Shown in pieces: positions 1-9,742 of a DNA stretch of 64,000 nt; the stretch's first letter is position 1; each line of letters begins with the position of its first letter. A model generated the notes under the pieces. It saw only the letters and a list, made by a program, of their open reading frames with translations, was not told the origin of the DNA and did no database searches. The stretch is from Bradyrhizobium sp. Rc3b (GTDB lineage Bacteria; Pseudomonadota; Alphaproteobacteria; Rhizobiales; Xanthobacteraceae): NCBI RefSeq assembly GCF_900114915.1, contig NZ_FOUS01000006.1, forward strand, positions 248,001 to 312,000, given 5' to 3'. Position numbers and translations under genes: made by a program.

Positions 1-17
1 ATGATGAGGAGGCGCAT
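1..17 (-). CDS. Start of a gene cut by the window edge, possibly a response regulator
   Basis: On the minus strand an ATG at 17-15 opens a frame reading M-R-L-L-I-I before the sequence ends. Response regulators of this genus often begin MRLLIIEDD, and an OmpR-type regulator is commonly found just downstream of a Do protease, so a receiver domain is a reasonable guess. Only five complete codons are visible and there is no convincing ribosome binding site, so the call rests on the motif and on neighbourhood alone. The degP terminator lies between it and degP. Confidence 0.3.
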
Positions 18-109
18 CGTGCGTTCGGCGGCGGTCAAGGAGGTCAACCTTCTCTAAACATGGCGCGAGCGGCAATCGCATGCAAGCCGAGGGGGAGACT
101 CTGGCATCG

Positions 110-150
110 AGAAAAAGGCGGGCGGTGAAGCTGGGGGGACTTCACCGCCC
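110..150 (-). terminator. Rho-independent terminator of degP
   Basis: A perfect 11-bp inverted repeat (GGGCGGTGAAG at 120-130 and CTTCACCGCCC at 140-150) is followed on the minus strand by a T-rich run (the A5 at 112-116 on the plus strand). It lies about 140 bases downstream of the degP stop codon and ahead of the next minus-strand start. A second, shorter inverted repeat (CCTTCCG 155-161 with CGGAAGG 184-190) precedes it. Confidence 0.75.
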
Positions 151-291
151 TAGGCCTTCCGACGGAGGGGGGCGTAATTCCACCGGAAGGTAGACAGGGG
201 AAGCGAACGTTGCGCTGCTTCCCAGAAGAGCGCCGTCGGCGGGGGCGACTGATGCCGGCGACACCCTTCATCTCGTAGGCCTCCTGAAGCC

Positions 292-1869
292 TCAGCCCTT
301 GGCGAGGGGTACCGCGACGAAGCGCGACTGGCCGCCGCTCTTCACGCGCATCAGGACGCTGTTCTTGTTGTCGGTCCGCGCCATGTTGATGGCATCGCGA
401 ACTTCGCCGGCGGTGGCCACGCTCTTGCCGCCGACTTCGAGAATCACGTCGCCTTCCTTGAAGCCGCGCTCGGCCGCGGCGCTCTTCGGATCGACTTCGG
501 TGACCACGACGCCTTCCTTGCCGGCGCCGGCCACCGAATTGGCGGGGGCAACGGTCATGCCGAGCTTGGGCACGTCGGTGCCCTTGCTCGCACCCTTGCC
601 GCTGTCATTGTCGTTATCGGCCTTGGCCTCGACCGTGTTCGGCAATTGGCCGAGCGTCATGTTCACGACCTTGTCCTGGCCCTTGTGCAGCACGTTGAGC
701 TTCACGGTCGCACCGGGTGCCATGCCGCCGATGGTGCGGGCAAGCTCGCGGGCGTCCTTGACCGACTCGCCATTGACCGCCGTGATCACGTCGCCGGACT
801 CGATGCCGGCCTTCGCGGCCGGACCGTTCGCTTGAGGCTCCGCCACCAGCGCGCCTTCGGCCTTCTTCATGCCGAGGCTCTCGGCGATGTCGGAGGTGAC
901 AGGCTGAATCTGCACGCCGATCCAGCCGCGGCTGACTGAGCCCTTGTCCTTGAGCTGGGCGACCACGCTCTTCACCGTGCTCGCGGGAATCGAGAACGCG
1001 ATGCCGACGCTGCCGCCCGAGGGCGAGTAGATGGCGGTGTTGACGCCCATCACTTCGCCGTTGGTGTCGAAAGCGGGACCGCCGGAATTGCCCTTGTTCA
1101 CGGGCGCGTCGATCTGGATGAAATCGTCGTACGGACCGTTGCCGATGTCGCGGCCGCTCGCCGAGACGATGCCCGCGGTCACGGTGCCACCGAGGCCGAA
1201 CGGATTGCCGACCGCGAGCACCCAGTCGCCGATCCGCGGCTTGGCGTCGGCGAGCTTGGCGAACGGGAAGTTCGAGCTGCCCTCGACCTTGATCAAAGCG
1301 AGGTCGGTGCGCTGGTCGGTGCCGATCACCTTGGCGGTGTAGGTCTTGCCGTCATCGGTGGTGACCTCGACCTTGTCGGCGCCGTCGACCACGTGGTTGT
1401 TGGTCACGGCAAAGCCGTCAGCCGAGATGAAGAAGCCCGAGCCCTGACCCTGCACGACGCGGCCACGGCCGCCCTTCAGGCCCGGGAAACCATCCGGACC
1501 GCCGAAGCGGCGGAAGAAGCGCTCCATCGGCGAGCCCGGCTGGAACGGCGAGGAGGAATCATCGCCGTCGTCGTTGCTCGCGGTCTTCTCCTTGATGTTG
1601 ACCTTCACCGAGATCACCGACGGCTTCACACGCTCGACGATGTCGGCGAAACCGACCGGGCGTTCGACCTTGCGGACCTCGTTGTTGACCTGCGCATGCG
1701 CCGGGGTCGAGAACAGGTCGGCCGGCGAGGTCGAGGGGCTGAAGCCATAGACGGCCGCGCCGAGACCGGCGACGACCGAGGCCATCAGCGCGAACTTGCG
1801 CGCGGAAAACACCGACCGGCGCGGCTGCCGGTAGGACGGAAGGTTCGAGAGGTCGGGACGGTCGGTCAT
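292..1869 (-). CDS. degP: Do/DegP family periplasmic serine protease
   Basis: This is a 525-residue trypsin-like protease and chaperone that degrades misfolded envelope proteins. The N terminus carries a cytoplasmic stretch and one hydrophobic segment (about residues 26-45) followed by an AHAQ cleavage-like site, so it is exported or membrane-anchored. The catalytic triad is visible as His159 (TNNHVV), Asp189 (RTDLAL) and Ser262 (GNSGGP). Two PDZ domains follow at about 310-400 and 435-520, separated by an Asp/Asn/Lys-rich linker. An acidic Gly/Pro-rich loop at about 98-135 matches the regulatory LA-loop position. A GGAG sits 9 bases before the chosen ATG. It is transcribed alone and ends at the terminator at 110-150. 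Confidence 0.93.
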   Translation of the reverse strand: MTDRPDLSNLPSYRQPRRSVFSARKFALMASVVAGLGAAVYGFSPSTSPADLFSTPAHAQVNNEVRKVERPVGFADIVERVKPSVISVKVNIKEKTASNDDGDDSSSPFQPGSPMERFFRRFGGPDGFPGLKGGRGRVVQGQGSGFFISADGFAVTNNHVVDGADKVEVTTDDGKTYTAKVIGTDQRTDLALIKVEGSSNFPFAKLADAKPRIGDWVLAVGNPFGLGGTVTAGIVSASGRDIGNGPYDDFIQIDAPVNKGNSGGPAFDTNGEVMGVNTAIYSPSGGSVGIAFSIPASTVKSVVAQLKDKGSVSRGWIGVQIQPVTSDIAESLGMKKAEGALVAEPQANGPAAKAGIESGDVITAVNGESVKDARELARTIGGMAPGATVKLNVLHKGQDKVVNMTLGQLPNTVEAKADNDNDSGKGASKGTDVPKLGMTVAPANSVAGAGKEGVVVTEVDPKSAAAERGFKEGDVILEVGGKSVATAGEVRDAINMARTDNKNSVLMRVKSGGQSRFVAVPLAKG

Positions 1870-2090
1870 GCGGAGATCTCCAGGGCCTTGAAATCCATTT
1901 GGTGCCCGATGGCGGCACCTTACGGTCCTGAAGATGGGGGCTCCCGCCTTACCGTGCGCTGGCGGCGGGGTTAAACTTTTGTAATGAAGGGCCAGGTCCG
2001 ATGCGGCAGTTCAGCGCAGACCGAAAATTGTGGCCTCACAGGAACTTAACCGAGTTCCCGTGATGGCGTCGCAAGCGCGTTTTGGCGCGC

Positions 2091-3434
2091 TCAGCTTGCC
2101 CTGACGCTGACGATGAACTCGTCGACCTCGCGCTTCAGGGTCGCGGCCTGCTGCGACAGGTCGACCGCGGAATCCCGCGCCTCGGCGGCCATGCGGCCGG
2201 TCTGTGCGGAGGTCGAGGTGATCTGGACGATATGGTTGGAGACGTCGAGGGTTCCGTGCGCGGCGTTCTGGGCGCTGCGCGTGATCTCCTGCGTGGCGTT
2301 GCGCTGCTGGGCGGTATCGACCTCGATGCCGGACATGATGGACGAGATCTCCGACAGCGTCTTGGAAATGCCGTCGATCGCGCCGCGCGTCTCCGCGGTG
2401 ATGCCCTGAATGCTGGCGACATGAGAGGTGATCTCCTCCGTCGCCTTGCTGGTCTGGTGCGCCAGATTCTTCACCTCGGAGGCGACCACCGCAAACCCCT
2501 TGCCGGCCTCCCCTGCCCGCGCCGCCTCGATGGTGGCGTTCAGCGCCAGCAGATTGGTCTGCGATGCGATCGCCTGCACGAGCTGCACGACCTCGCCGAT
2601 CTTGTCGGCGGCATCCGACAGCGTGTGGATGGTGTCGCGGCTCTTCTCCGCCTGGGACGCCGCGCCCTCGGCGCGCTGGGTCGCGTCGGTGACGCGGCGG
2701 CTGATCGTGCCGATCGAGTTCGTCATTTCCTCGGCAGAACCTGCGACCGTCTGCACGCTGGCGCTGGCCTGGCTCGCCGCGCTCGCGACTGCATTGGCCT
2801 TGGTGCTGGTGTCGTTGGCGGTCCGCGACAGCGTCTCGGCGTTGCTCTTCAGATGCACGGCCGATGAGGCCACGCTGTCGACGACGCTGGCGACGAGATC
2901 GTTGAAGCGCTTGATCCGGTCGTCCAGGAATTTCGATCGCTCGGCCTGGTGCTGGGCTTCGCGCAGCTGCTGCTCGGTGAGATGGCGCCGCTCGAGCCCG
3001 TTGGTCTTGAAGACCTCCAGCGCACCGGCGAGCAAGCCGATCTCGTTGGTGCGGCCAAGCCCCGGAACCGATGTCTGGAATTTCTGGTCGGCGACCTCGC
3101 GCATGGCGTGCACGATCGCGGCCAGCGGACTGAGGATGCCGTTGCGCACGGCGAACCAGGTGGTGAAGCAGATCGCGACGGCGACGACGGCGATCACGCC
3201 GCAGGCCATCAGGAAATAGGAGAACGCAGTCTGCGCCTGCTGGTAGATCTGCATGGCGTGGTCGCGCGCGGGGCCGCTCAGCGCGGCGAAGTCCGCCGAC
3301 AGGCTGGTGATCTCGTTGTTGAGATAGAGCACCGCGATGAAGCCGGTGCCGCCGCCGATGCCCAGCAGAAACAATAATGCAGCGAGGACGGCGCCGACCA
3401 GGAAGCGGATCGTCAGATTGCTGTTCGCGAACAT
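2091..3434 (-). CDS. Methyl-accepting chemotaxis protein
   Basis: This is a 447-residue chemoreceptor-type signal transducer that would control a CheA kinase. It has a transmembrane segment at about residues 8-32, a short extracytoplasmic region of about 35 residues, a second transmembrane segment at about 68-92, a HAMP-like linker, and a long Ala/Ser-rich coiled coil. The highly conserved hairpin tip is present (IASQTNLLALNATIEAARAG and GFAVVASEV). The sensing domain is too small for a dedicated ligand domain, so it may sense membrane or cytoplasmic signals. The start was set at the ATG that opens MFANSNLTIRF; the frame is open further upstream, but those residues look unlike a protein N terminus. 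No che genes are nearby. Confidence 0.9.
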   Translation of the reverse strand: MFANSNLTIRFLVGAVLAALLFLLGIGGGTGFIAVLYLNNEITSLSADFAALSGPARDHAMQIYQQAQTAFSYFLMACGVIAVVAVAICFTTWFAVRNGILSPLAAIVHAMREVADQKFQTSVPGLGRTNEIGLLAGALEVFKTNGLERRHLTEQQLREAQHQAERSKFLDDRIKRFNDLVASVVDSVASSAVHLKSNAETLSRTANDTSTKANAVASAASQASASVQTVAGSAEEMTNSIGTISRRVTDATQRAEGAASQAEKSRDTIHTLSDAADKIGEVVQLVQAIASQTNLLALNATIEAARAGEAGKGFAVVASEVKNLAHQTSKATEEITSHVASIQGITAETRGAIDGISKTLSEISSIMSGIEVDTAQQRNATQEITRSAQNAAHGTLDVSNHIVQITSTSAQTGRMAAEARDSAVDLSQQAATLKREVDEFIVSVRAS

Positions 3435-3539
3435 CGGGGGACTCAAAGGCTGGAATCGAATCTTGCGACAAGCTTCCAGACAAAGGTCAACAGAGCATGA
3501 AACAAGCTGCGCCAAGCGGCCTAAGTATCATTACGTAGC

Positions 3540-4022
3540 CTAGGACGACTTCGCATCATCGGACATCAACGCGGCGAGCCGCGCCTGTTCGTCGGCAGTG
3601 AGCGGCGGAGCAGGTACGTCTGCACCACTGCGCGCACGACGCCGGATTTGCAGCCAAAGCGCCACGCCGCCGCCGATCAGCAGCAGCGGCCCGAGCAGCC
3701 ACAGCAGCAGGGTCTGACGTTCGAAGCGTGGTTTCAGCAGCACGAACTCGCCATAGCGCGCGACCAGGAAGTCGAGCACCTGCGAGTTGCTGTCGCCGGC
3801 GCCGATGCGCTCGCGCACCAGGAGCCGCAGGTCGCGCGCCAGCGGCGCATCGGAATCATCGATCGACTGGTTCTGGCAGACCATGCAGCGCAGCTCGCGC
3901 GACAGCTCCCGCGCGCGGGCTTCCTTGGCGGGATCCGGCATGATCTCGTCGGGCTGCACGGCGTAGGCCGCCGGCAAGGCCAGCAGCATCAGCAGGACGA
4001 ACGCGGCCATCATCCGGCGCAT
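3540..4022 (-). CDS. ccmH: Cytochrome c maturation protein CcmH (CycL)
   Basis: This 160-residue thiol oxidoreductase reduces the CXXCH haem-binding motif of apocytochrome c before haem ligation. It has a signal peptide (about residues 1-21), the family motif LRCMVCQNQS with Cys46 and Cys49, and one C-terminal transmembrane helix at about 103-124 with a short cytoplasmic tail. The length fits the short, CcmI-less form of CcmH. It is the last gene of the ccmI-E-F-H operon, four bases after ccmF. The chosen ATG opens a clean signal peptide; a longer frame upstream overlaps ccmF. Confidence 0.93.
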   Translation of the reverse strand: MRRMMAAFVLLMLLALPAAYAVQPDEIMPDPAKEARARELSRELRCMVCQNQSIDDSDAPLARDLRLLVRERIGAGDSNSQVLDFLVARYGEFVLLKPRFERQTLLLWLLGPLLLIGGGVALWLQIRRRARSGADVPAPPLTADEQARLAALMSDDAKSS

Positions 4023-4026
4023 CGGA

Positions 4027-6009
4027 TCACTCCGCCGGCTGGAGGCGCTGCTTGGCCCGCGCCGGCTTCGGCGCGCCGACCCGCAGCCGCCGGTCGGACA
4101 GCGACAGCACGCCACCGAACGCCATCAGCACCGGCCCCCACCAGATCAGCAGCACCAGCGGCTTGTGATAGATCCGCACGGCGATGGCGCCCTCGGCATT
4201 GGCCTCGCCGAGCGAAATGTAGAGCTGGCTCGCGCCGCGCGTCAGTAGCGCGGCCTCGGTGGTCGAGGAGCCGCGGGTGGTGAAGCTGCGCTTGGAGGGC
4301 GTCATGACGCTGAGCGGCTTGCCATCGAGGCCGACGTTGAACTCGGCGATCATCTCGCGGTAATTCGGGCCCTGACGCTGCAGCAATCCGTCGAGCTTCA
4401 CGTCGAAGCCGGCGATGTGGGCGACGTCGTTCTGCTTCATGGTCGCGATATATTCGCTATTCCAGGTGGTTTCGCAGACGATCCCGATCAGCGCGACGCC
4501 GAGGCCGGCATGCGCGAACGCCGTGCCCCAGGCCGAGCGCGGCATGCCGCGCGCCCGGTGCAGCACCGTTGCGAACGGCAGCCGCACGAAGCCGGTCCGT
4601 TCGACGATGTCGGTGACCGCGCCGCCGATGACGAAGATGCCAAGCCCGATCGCGAGCGGCGCCAGCGTGCTGCCCCCGCTGGCCCAGCCCCAGGCGATGG
4701 CGACGGCGACGAGCCCGGCAACGCCCGCAGCTAGCAGGCGCTGCGTCACGCCGAGCAGATCGCCGCGCTTCCACGCCAGCATCGGCCCGAACGGCACGGC
4801 AAGCAGCAACAGGGTAAACAGCGGCGCGAAGGTGAGATTGTAGAAGGGCGCACCGACCGACATCTTGAAGTCGGCGAGCATTTCCATCGCGAGCGGATAG
4901 AGCGTGCCGAACAGCACGACCGCGCAGGCGACCGTGAGCAGCAAATTGTTCAGCACCAGCGCACCCTCGCGCGAGATCGGCGCGAACAGGCCGCCCTGCT
5001 TCAACGACGTGGCGCGGCCCGCGAACAGGGCCAGGCTGCCGCCGATGAACAGGCAGAGGATCAGCAGGATGAACACGCCACGGGTGGGATCGGTGGCGAA
5101 GGCGTGCACCGAGGTGATGACGCCCGAGCGCACCAGGAAGGTGCCGAGCAGTGACAGCGAGAAGGTCAGGATCGAGAGCAGGATGGTCCAGACCTTCAGC
5201 GCGTTGCGCTTCTCCATCACCAGGGCCGAATGCAGCAGCGCGGTACCGGAGAGCCACGGCATCAGCGAGGCGTTCTCGACCGGATCCCAGAACCACCAGC
5301 CGCCCCAGCCGAGCTCGTAATAGGCCCAGTACGAGCCCATGGCGATGCCGAGCGTCAGGAATATCCAGGCGACCAGCGTCCACGGACGCACCCAGCGCGC
5401 CCAGGCCGCATCGATCCGGCCCTCCATCAGCGCCGCGATTGCGAAGGAGAACGAGATCGAAAAGCCGACATAACCGAGATAGAGCATCGGCGGATGCACG
5501 GCGAGCCCGATGTCCTGGAGCACCGGATTGAGATCGCGGCCCTCGACCGGCGGGGTGGCGATGCGCAGGAACGGGTTCGATGTCACGAGGATGAAGAGGT
5601 AGAAGGCGCTGGCGACCCACGCCTGCACGGCGAGCACGTGCGCGCGCAGCGACAGCGGCAGATTGTTGCCGAACGCGGCGACCAGTCCGCCGAACAGCGC
5701 GAGGATCGACACCCACAACAGCATCGAGCCTTCATGGTTTCCCCACACGCCGGTGATCTTGTAGAGCAGCGGCTTCATCGAGTGGGAATTCTCGTAGACG
5801 TTGGCGACGGAGAAGTCCGAGTTCACGTGCAGCATCACGAGAGCGACGAACGAGGCACCGACGAACAGCAGCTGCGCCAGCGCCGTGGAGCGCGCCACAT
5901 TCATCAGCGCGACATCGTTCAGGCGTGCGCCGATCAGCGGCACAATCGACTGGATCAATGCGAGCCCAAGCGCCAGCACTAGCGCGTAATGTCCGGATTC
6001 TGCGATCAC
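4027..6009 (-). CDS. ccmF: Haem lyase subunit CcmF (CycK)
   Basis: This 660-residue integral membrane protein forms the core of the haem ligation complex with CcmH and CcmI. It takes haem from CcmE and attaches it to apocytochrome c in the periplasm. About fifteen hydrophobic segments are visible. The tryptophan-rich WWD haem-handling motif lies at about residues 225-245 (GWGGWWFWDPVENASLMPWL). The length matches the family. Its start overlaps the ccmE stop by four bases (ATGA), which indicates translational coupling. CcmABCD and CcmG are not in this window, as expected if they sit at a separate locus. Confidence 0.95.
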   Translation of the reverse strand: MIAESGHYALVLALGLALIQSIVPLIGARLNDVALMNVARSTALAQLLFVGASFVALVMLHVNSDFSVANVYENSHSMKPLLYKITGVWGNHEGSMLLWVSILALFGGLVAAFGNNLPLSLRAHVLAVQAWVASAFYLFILVTSNPFLRIATPPVEGRDLNPVLQDIGLAVHPPMLYLGYVGFSISFSFAIAALMEGRIDAAWARWVRPWTLVAWIFLTLGIAMGSYWAYYELGWGGWWFWDPVENASLMPWLSGTALLHSALVMEKRNALKVWTILLSILTFSLSLLGTFLVRSGVITSVHAFATDPTRGVFILLILCLFIGGSLALFAGRATSLKQGGLFAPISREGALVLNNLLLTVACAVVLFGTLYPLAMEMLADFKMSVGAPFYNLTFAPLFTLLLLAVPFGPMLAWKRGDLLGVTQRLLAAGVAGLVAVAIAWGWASGGSTLAPLAIGLGIFVIGGAVTDIVERTGFVRLPFATVLHRARGMPRSAWGTAFAHAGLGVALIGIVCETTWNSEYIATMKQNDVAHIAGFDVKLDGLLQRQGPNYREMIAEFNVGLDGKPLSVMTPSKRSFTTRGSSTTEAALLTRGASQLYISLGEANAEGAIAVRIYHKPLVLLIWWGPVLMAFGGVLSLSDRRLRVGAPKPARAKQRLQPAE

Positions 6010-6533
6010 CGCATTGCTCCCTGCGGGTTGCCCTGCGCGGTCGTCGCCGCGGGCTTGCCCGCGTCAGACGTCTTGCCGCTGTCAGACGGCTTGCCGCCGT
6101 AATCGTCCTTCCAGTGCCCCTGCTTCTTCAGGGCGTCGGCGACGTCCTTGGGCATGTAGGTCTCGTCGTGCTTGGCAAGCACCGTATCGGCCTTGAACAC
6201 GCCATGGGCGTCGAGCGCGCCTTCAGCGACGACGCCCTGCCCCTCGCGGAACAGGTCGGGCAGGATGCCCTTGTAGGCGACCGGCAGCTTGGCATTGCCG
6301 TCGGCAACCTCGAAGGTCACCGCGAGATTGTCGCCGCGCTGGAGCGAGCCGGGCTGCACCAGTCCACCGAGGCGAAACCGCTTGCCTGGCTCGACGTGCT
6401 TCTCGGCGACCATGGTCGGCGTCGAGAAGAACACGATGGAGTCGCGAAGTGCGTTGAGCACCAGCGCGGCCGCGAGCGCGAGCACGGCGAGCGAGCCGCC
6501 GATGATGGTCATACGTCGCTGCTTGCGCGTCAT
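6006..6533 (-). CDS. ccmE: Periplasmic haem chaperone CcmE (CycJ)
   Basis: This 175-residue protein binds haem covalently and delivers it to CcmF. It has an N-terminal signal anchor (about residues 8-28) preceded by basic residues, an OB-fold domain, and the haem-binding motif KHDETYMP with His122 and Tyr126. A flexible Gly/Ser/Lys tail of about 35 residues follows. The ATG at 6533 gives the usual short basic N terminus (MTRKQRRM); an upstream frame extension has no family character. It lies 37 bases after ccmI and overlaps ccmF by four bases. Confidence 0.94.
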   Translation of the reverse strand: MTRKQRRMTIIGGSLAVLALAAALVLNALRDSIVFFSTPTMVAEKHVEPGKRFRLGGLVQPGSLQRGDNLAVTFEVADGNAKLPVAYKGILPDLFREGQGVVAEGALDAHGVFKADTVLAKHDETYMPKDVADALKKQGHWKDDYGGKPSDSGKTSDAGKPAATTAQGNPQGAMR

Positions 6534-6570
6534 GGCGTATCCGTTCTCCGCTTCGCTCGTCCCGACATCG

Positions 6571-7680
6571 TCATCCGCCGAGCCCGAGAGTCCTGAGGCC
6601 TTCGTTGAGCTGGCGCAGCCGCTCGGCGTCGCTGGCAACCGCCTGCCGGGCATCGGCCGATGCCCCCATGGCTTTGTCCCGCTCGCCCATCACGAGATAG
6701 GCACGCACCAGGCGCAACCATCCATCGACGTCGTCGCCGTTCTGCTTCAACCGGGTAGCCAGACGATCGACCATGCCGCGCACCATCGCGTTGCGATCGC
6801 CTTCGGCCATATCCTTGGAAGCGGCGATCGTCTCGTCCGACAGAGCCGGCATCGTCCCGCCACCGACCCGCGCCAGCGAGGATTGCACCAGGGCACGCCA
6901 CGGCGCATCCGCGGGCGCTTTCACAAGCAGCGCGCGCCAGATCGTGGCTGCATCGCCCTTGCGACCATCCTGCTCGGCGGCAAGGCCCAGGAAGTAGTTC
7001 GCCTTGGGATCGTCCGCGTTCAGGGCCTGCGCACGCTCGAACTCCGCCTTGGCCTCGACGGTCACTACACCGCCGGCGGCAGCCGAGATCGCTTCGCCGA
7101 GATCGGACCGGCGCTCCGCGCTCTCGCCATTATAGGTGAGCGAGTTGCGATAGGCACGCACCGCATCGTCGAAACGGCCGAGCCGCTCCAGCACCGGCGC
7201 GAGCACATTCCAGCCGCGCCCGTCGGTCGGATTCTTCTCCAGATGCTGCTGGACCTGCACGACGAGATTCTCGAGCGACTGCGCAACGCCGGACCCGGAT
7301 CCGCGCTCGCGCTGCGCCAGGGGAAAGTCCTGAAGCCGGGGCGAGCCGAGTGGCATATAAATGCCGATCGCAACGAGCGGCAGGCCCGCGAGCGCCAGCA
7401 CGGCCGCCGCGCGGCGCCATTTGAGATTCGATTTCGGCGCCATGGCTGGCTCGCTGGCGGCCGCAGCGAGCAGCCTGCGGCTGATCTCGACGCGCGCAGC
7501 CTCGGCGTCCGGCGCGGGAATCAAGCCTGCGGCGAGATCACGCTCGATCTCGGCCAATTGGTCCTTGTAAACCGCGACCTCGCTGCCCTGGTCTTGCGCG
7601 CGTCCATTGCGGCCAAGCGGCCAGAGCACGGCGAAAATCGCCGCGACCGTCATCAGCGCGAACACGAACCATAGCGTCAT
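6571..7680 (-). CDS. ccmI: Cytochrome c biogenesis protein CcmI (CycH)
   Basis: This 369-residue protein is the apocytochrome c chaperone of the haem lyase complex. It has two transmembrane helices (about residues 2-22 and 95-115) and a large periplasmic region with TPR-like repeats; motifs such as GWNVLAPVLERLGRFDDAVRAY and ANYFLGLAAEQDGRKGDAA are typical TPR helices. It is the first gene of the ccmI-ccmE-ccmF-ccmH operon. GGAAG lies about 9 bases before the chosen ATG, which opens MTLWFVF. Confidence 0.92.
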   Translation of the reverse strand: MTLWFVFALMTVAAIFAVLWPLGRNGRAQDQGSEVAVYKDQLAEIERDLAAGLIPAPDAEAARVEISRRLLAAAASEPAMAPKSNLKWRRAAAVLALAGLPLVAIGIYMPLGSPRLQDFPLAQRERGSGSGVAQSLENLVVQVQQHLEKNPTDGRGWNVLAPVLERLGRFDDAVRAYRNSLTYNGESAERRSDLGEAISAAAGGVVTVEAKAEFERAQALNADDPKANYFLGLAAEQDGRKGDAATIWRALLVKAPADAPWRALVQSSLARVGGGTMPALSDETIAASKDMAEGDRNAMVRGMVDRLATRLKQNGDDVDGWLRLVRAYLVMGERDKAMGASADARQAVASDAERLRQLNEGLRTLGLGG

Positions 7681-7811
7681 CTGGCAAGCTTCCGGCAGCG
7701 CACGAACCGCGCCCATAGGTGGCTTTACACCACGGCCGGACGATGCGGCAATTGACAATTGTCAATTTGGCGCGACCGCGCGCGGTCTCGAAACGGTGAA
7801 AATCCAACGGC

Positions 7812-8081
7812 TTAGCCGATCTCGAAGTCCGTACTTTGCGCGGCGTCCTCACCGTGGCCGTTGAAGGCCCTCAGGAAGTATGTTCCCGGCTTGACTGCGT
7901 CCGGCAATCTGATGCGCAGCGCTCCGACCGGAACCGGGGATGCAACCCTCGTGATTGTCTCGGAGAGTTGCCGACCGCTTGCCTTCTCGACCAGCACCAC
8001 TTTGGCACCGACCATCAGTCTCTGATACTTGGCAACAATGATGCGGTTCTCGATTTCGATGGAGCTGATAACGGGTTTCAT
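7812..8081 (-). CDS. Small conserved hypothetical protein
   Basis: This frame encodes 89 residues from the ATG that opens MKPVISSIEIEN. It has no signal peptide or membrane segment. The alternating hydrophobic pattern (IIVAKYQRLMVGAKVVLVEK and TYFLRAFNGHGEDA) looks like a small all-beta domain, possibly Ig-like. I do not recognise a family. It sits about 130 bases upstream of ccmI on the same strand, with an AT-richer gap between them, so cotranscription is uncertain. An upstream in-frame extension to 8153 is possible but lacks character. Confidence 0.55.
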   Translation of the reverse strand: MKPVISSIEIENRIIVAKYQRLMVGAKVVLVEKASGRQLSETITRVASPVPVGALRIRLPDAVKPGTYFLRAFNGHGEDAAQSTDFEIG

Positions 8082-8181
8082 GCGCCCACAAATAGAAGTT
8101 CCCCGGACTTGCACGGGGACCGTACGGCGCACCACCGGTACCGTCAACCACAAATTGTGATCACGAAAATATGCGCTTAGG

Positions 8182-9582
8182 TTAGCTCGCGCGCGACGAT
8201 TTGCGCTCGCCGGTCGCTGCGTTCTCCGCGGCCCGGCTCATCAACGAGGCGTAATCATCGCCAAACAGCACCTGGCAGAAGCGAATCGCGGCCTGCACCT
8301 GCTGCTGCCGATAGGTGCGGACCTTGTGATCGGCGGCGCGCAGCGACTGCACCAGCTGCTCGGTCGAACGTTCGACATATTGCTGGAGGTCGGAATAGGT
8401 GCGCAGCGTCACCTCGTTGATCGCAAGCTCGCTCGCATAATTGCGGCAGGTCGCGACGAAATCGATCAGCGCCGCCGTTTCCTCCACCTCGGTGCTGTCG
8501 ATCCGCGCACCCGGCGGAATGTCTTTCTCGGGGCGCTGGCGCAGGATGCGGCGAACGCGGCCGGGAACGCTGTCGATCTCGGATTGCAGCGCATTGGAGA
8601 TGTCGGCCCGGATCGAGGTCAGTTGCTTGCCCCAGGCGGAATCGTTGCGCAGGTCGAGCTCGGTGCGCAGGCCGCGCACGCCGTCGTGCAACGCCTTGAG
8701 GTTGCCGGCAACATTGTCGAAATGGCTGCGCTTGATGTCCATGCGCAGGGTGGCGGCAACACAGGACAGGTCGTGCAGCGCAATCGTGACGGCAACGCCG
8801 TAAGGCGTCGCCGCGACGCGGATCTCGTCGTCGGACGCGGCAATCTTGATGGCGAGGCGGATGATCTGCCACGGGGCCGTCATCCGCTGCACCACGATCG
8901 ACAGCGCGAAGGGCAGCATCTGCGGGGTCTGCAGTACCGGAATGTTGAGCGCCGACGTCACCGAGGCGATCTGGGGATCGCCGAAAGCGCGCAAGGTGCG
9001 CGGCAGCTTCTCGTTCAAGCCGGCGATGGCCTCCCGGACCTGAAGCACCGCTCCGATCGAATAGAGGTCCTCGATCACGTTGGGCGCGCCGACCCGGGCC
9101 AGCGCGCGCGACTTGTCGCCGCCGCCGGGACCGGTCAGCTCGAAAATGGCATCCGCAGCCACCCCCTGGAGCTTCTGCGCGAGGGCCTCGACCTGCCCCG
9201 CACTATCGGGGGGCATCCGCGCCAGCGCGGCCTCGAATTCGTTCACCTTGCCCGGTGCGCCGTCGCGGCCGAGCCATTGCCAGATCGGCTGGAGCGAGGT
9301 GCGGCGGATCTGGCCGACTCGCAGCGGGACGCCAGCCTCGATCAGGAACGGTTCCAACGCTTGGAACAGCAGCCGCGACAGATCGTCCGTGCGCGGCGGC
9401 GGGGCTTCATCGGCTTCGGACTTGCGGACGATCTTGCGCAACTGCTCGAGCACCAGGGTCGCGACAGCCGTGTCCTGGCCGCGCTCCAGCGCGCGCTCGA
9501 ACTCCCGCATCAGCAGCGCCTGCGCCTGCGGCGGGAGCTGCGCGAGATATTCCCTCAGCCGCTCGATCGATGTCTGGCTCAT
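8182..9582 (-). CDS. Conserved hypothetical protein, helical, cytoplasmic
   Basis: This frame encodes 466 residues without signal peptide or membrane segments. The protein is predicted from its composition to be largely alpha-helical, with heptad-like stretches at about 20-60, 285-345 and 400-450. It contains a Gly-rich turn (ELTGPGGGDKSRAL) but no recognisable Walker or catalytic motif. Codon use and GC match the neighbours, and the absence of stops over 1.4 kb with a defined start MSQTSIERL supports a real gene. It lies between ccm genes and a two-component pair on the same strand. I do not recognise a function. Confidence 0.7.
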   Translation of the reverse strand: MSQTSIERLREYLAQLPPQAQALLMREFERALERGQDTAVATLVLEQLRKIVRKSEADEAPPPRTDDLSRLLFQALEPFLIEAGVPLRVGQIRRTSLQPIWQWLGRDGAPGKVNEFEAALARMPPDSAGQVEALAQKLQGVAADAIFELTGPGGGDKSRALARVGAPNVIEDLYSIGAVLQVREAIAGLNEKLPRTLRAFGDPQIASVTSALNIPVLQTPQMLPFALSIVVQRMTAPWQIIRLAIKIAASDDEIRVAATPYGVAVTIALHDLSCVAATLRMDIKRSHFDNVAGNLKALHDGVRGLRTELDLRNDSAWGKQLTSIRADISNALQSEIDSVPGRVRRILRQRPEKDIPPGARIDSTEVEETAALIDFVATCRNYASELAINEVTLRTYSDLQQYVERSTEQLVQSLRAADHKVRTYRQQQVQAAIRFCQVLFGDDYASLMSRAAENAATGERKSSRAS

Positions 9583-9742
9583 GCGCCCGGGTAATGCACG
9601 GTAAAATGGCGGACATGGGATGGGTCCGGCGCGATCATAGGAGGCCCCCACTTAAGAAGCCGTTTAGGACGTCGGACCGAATCCCGCCAGTTTGCTGCGG
9701 CCGGGCATCGACGAGGACGAATAACCTCGTCGGAACAATGGA

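Noticed and set aside
646..1974. Long plus-strand open frames opposite degP
   Set aside because: They are antisense shadows caused by high GC; the minus-strand frame has a catalytic triad and PDZ domains, and the plus frames are Arg/Leu-rich without ribosome binding sites.
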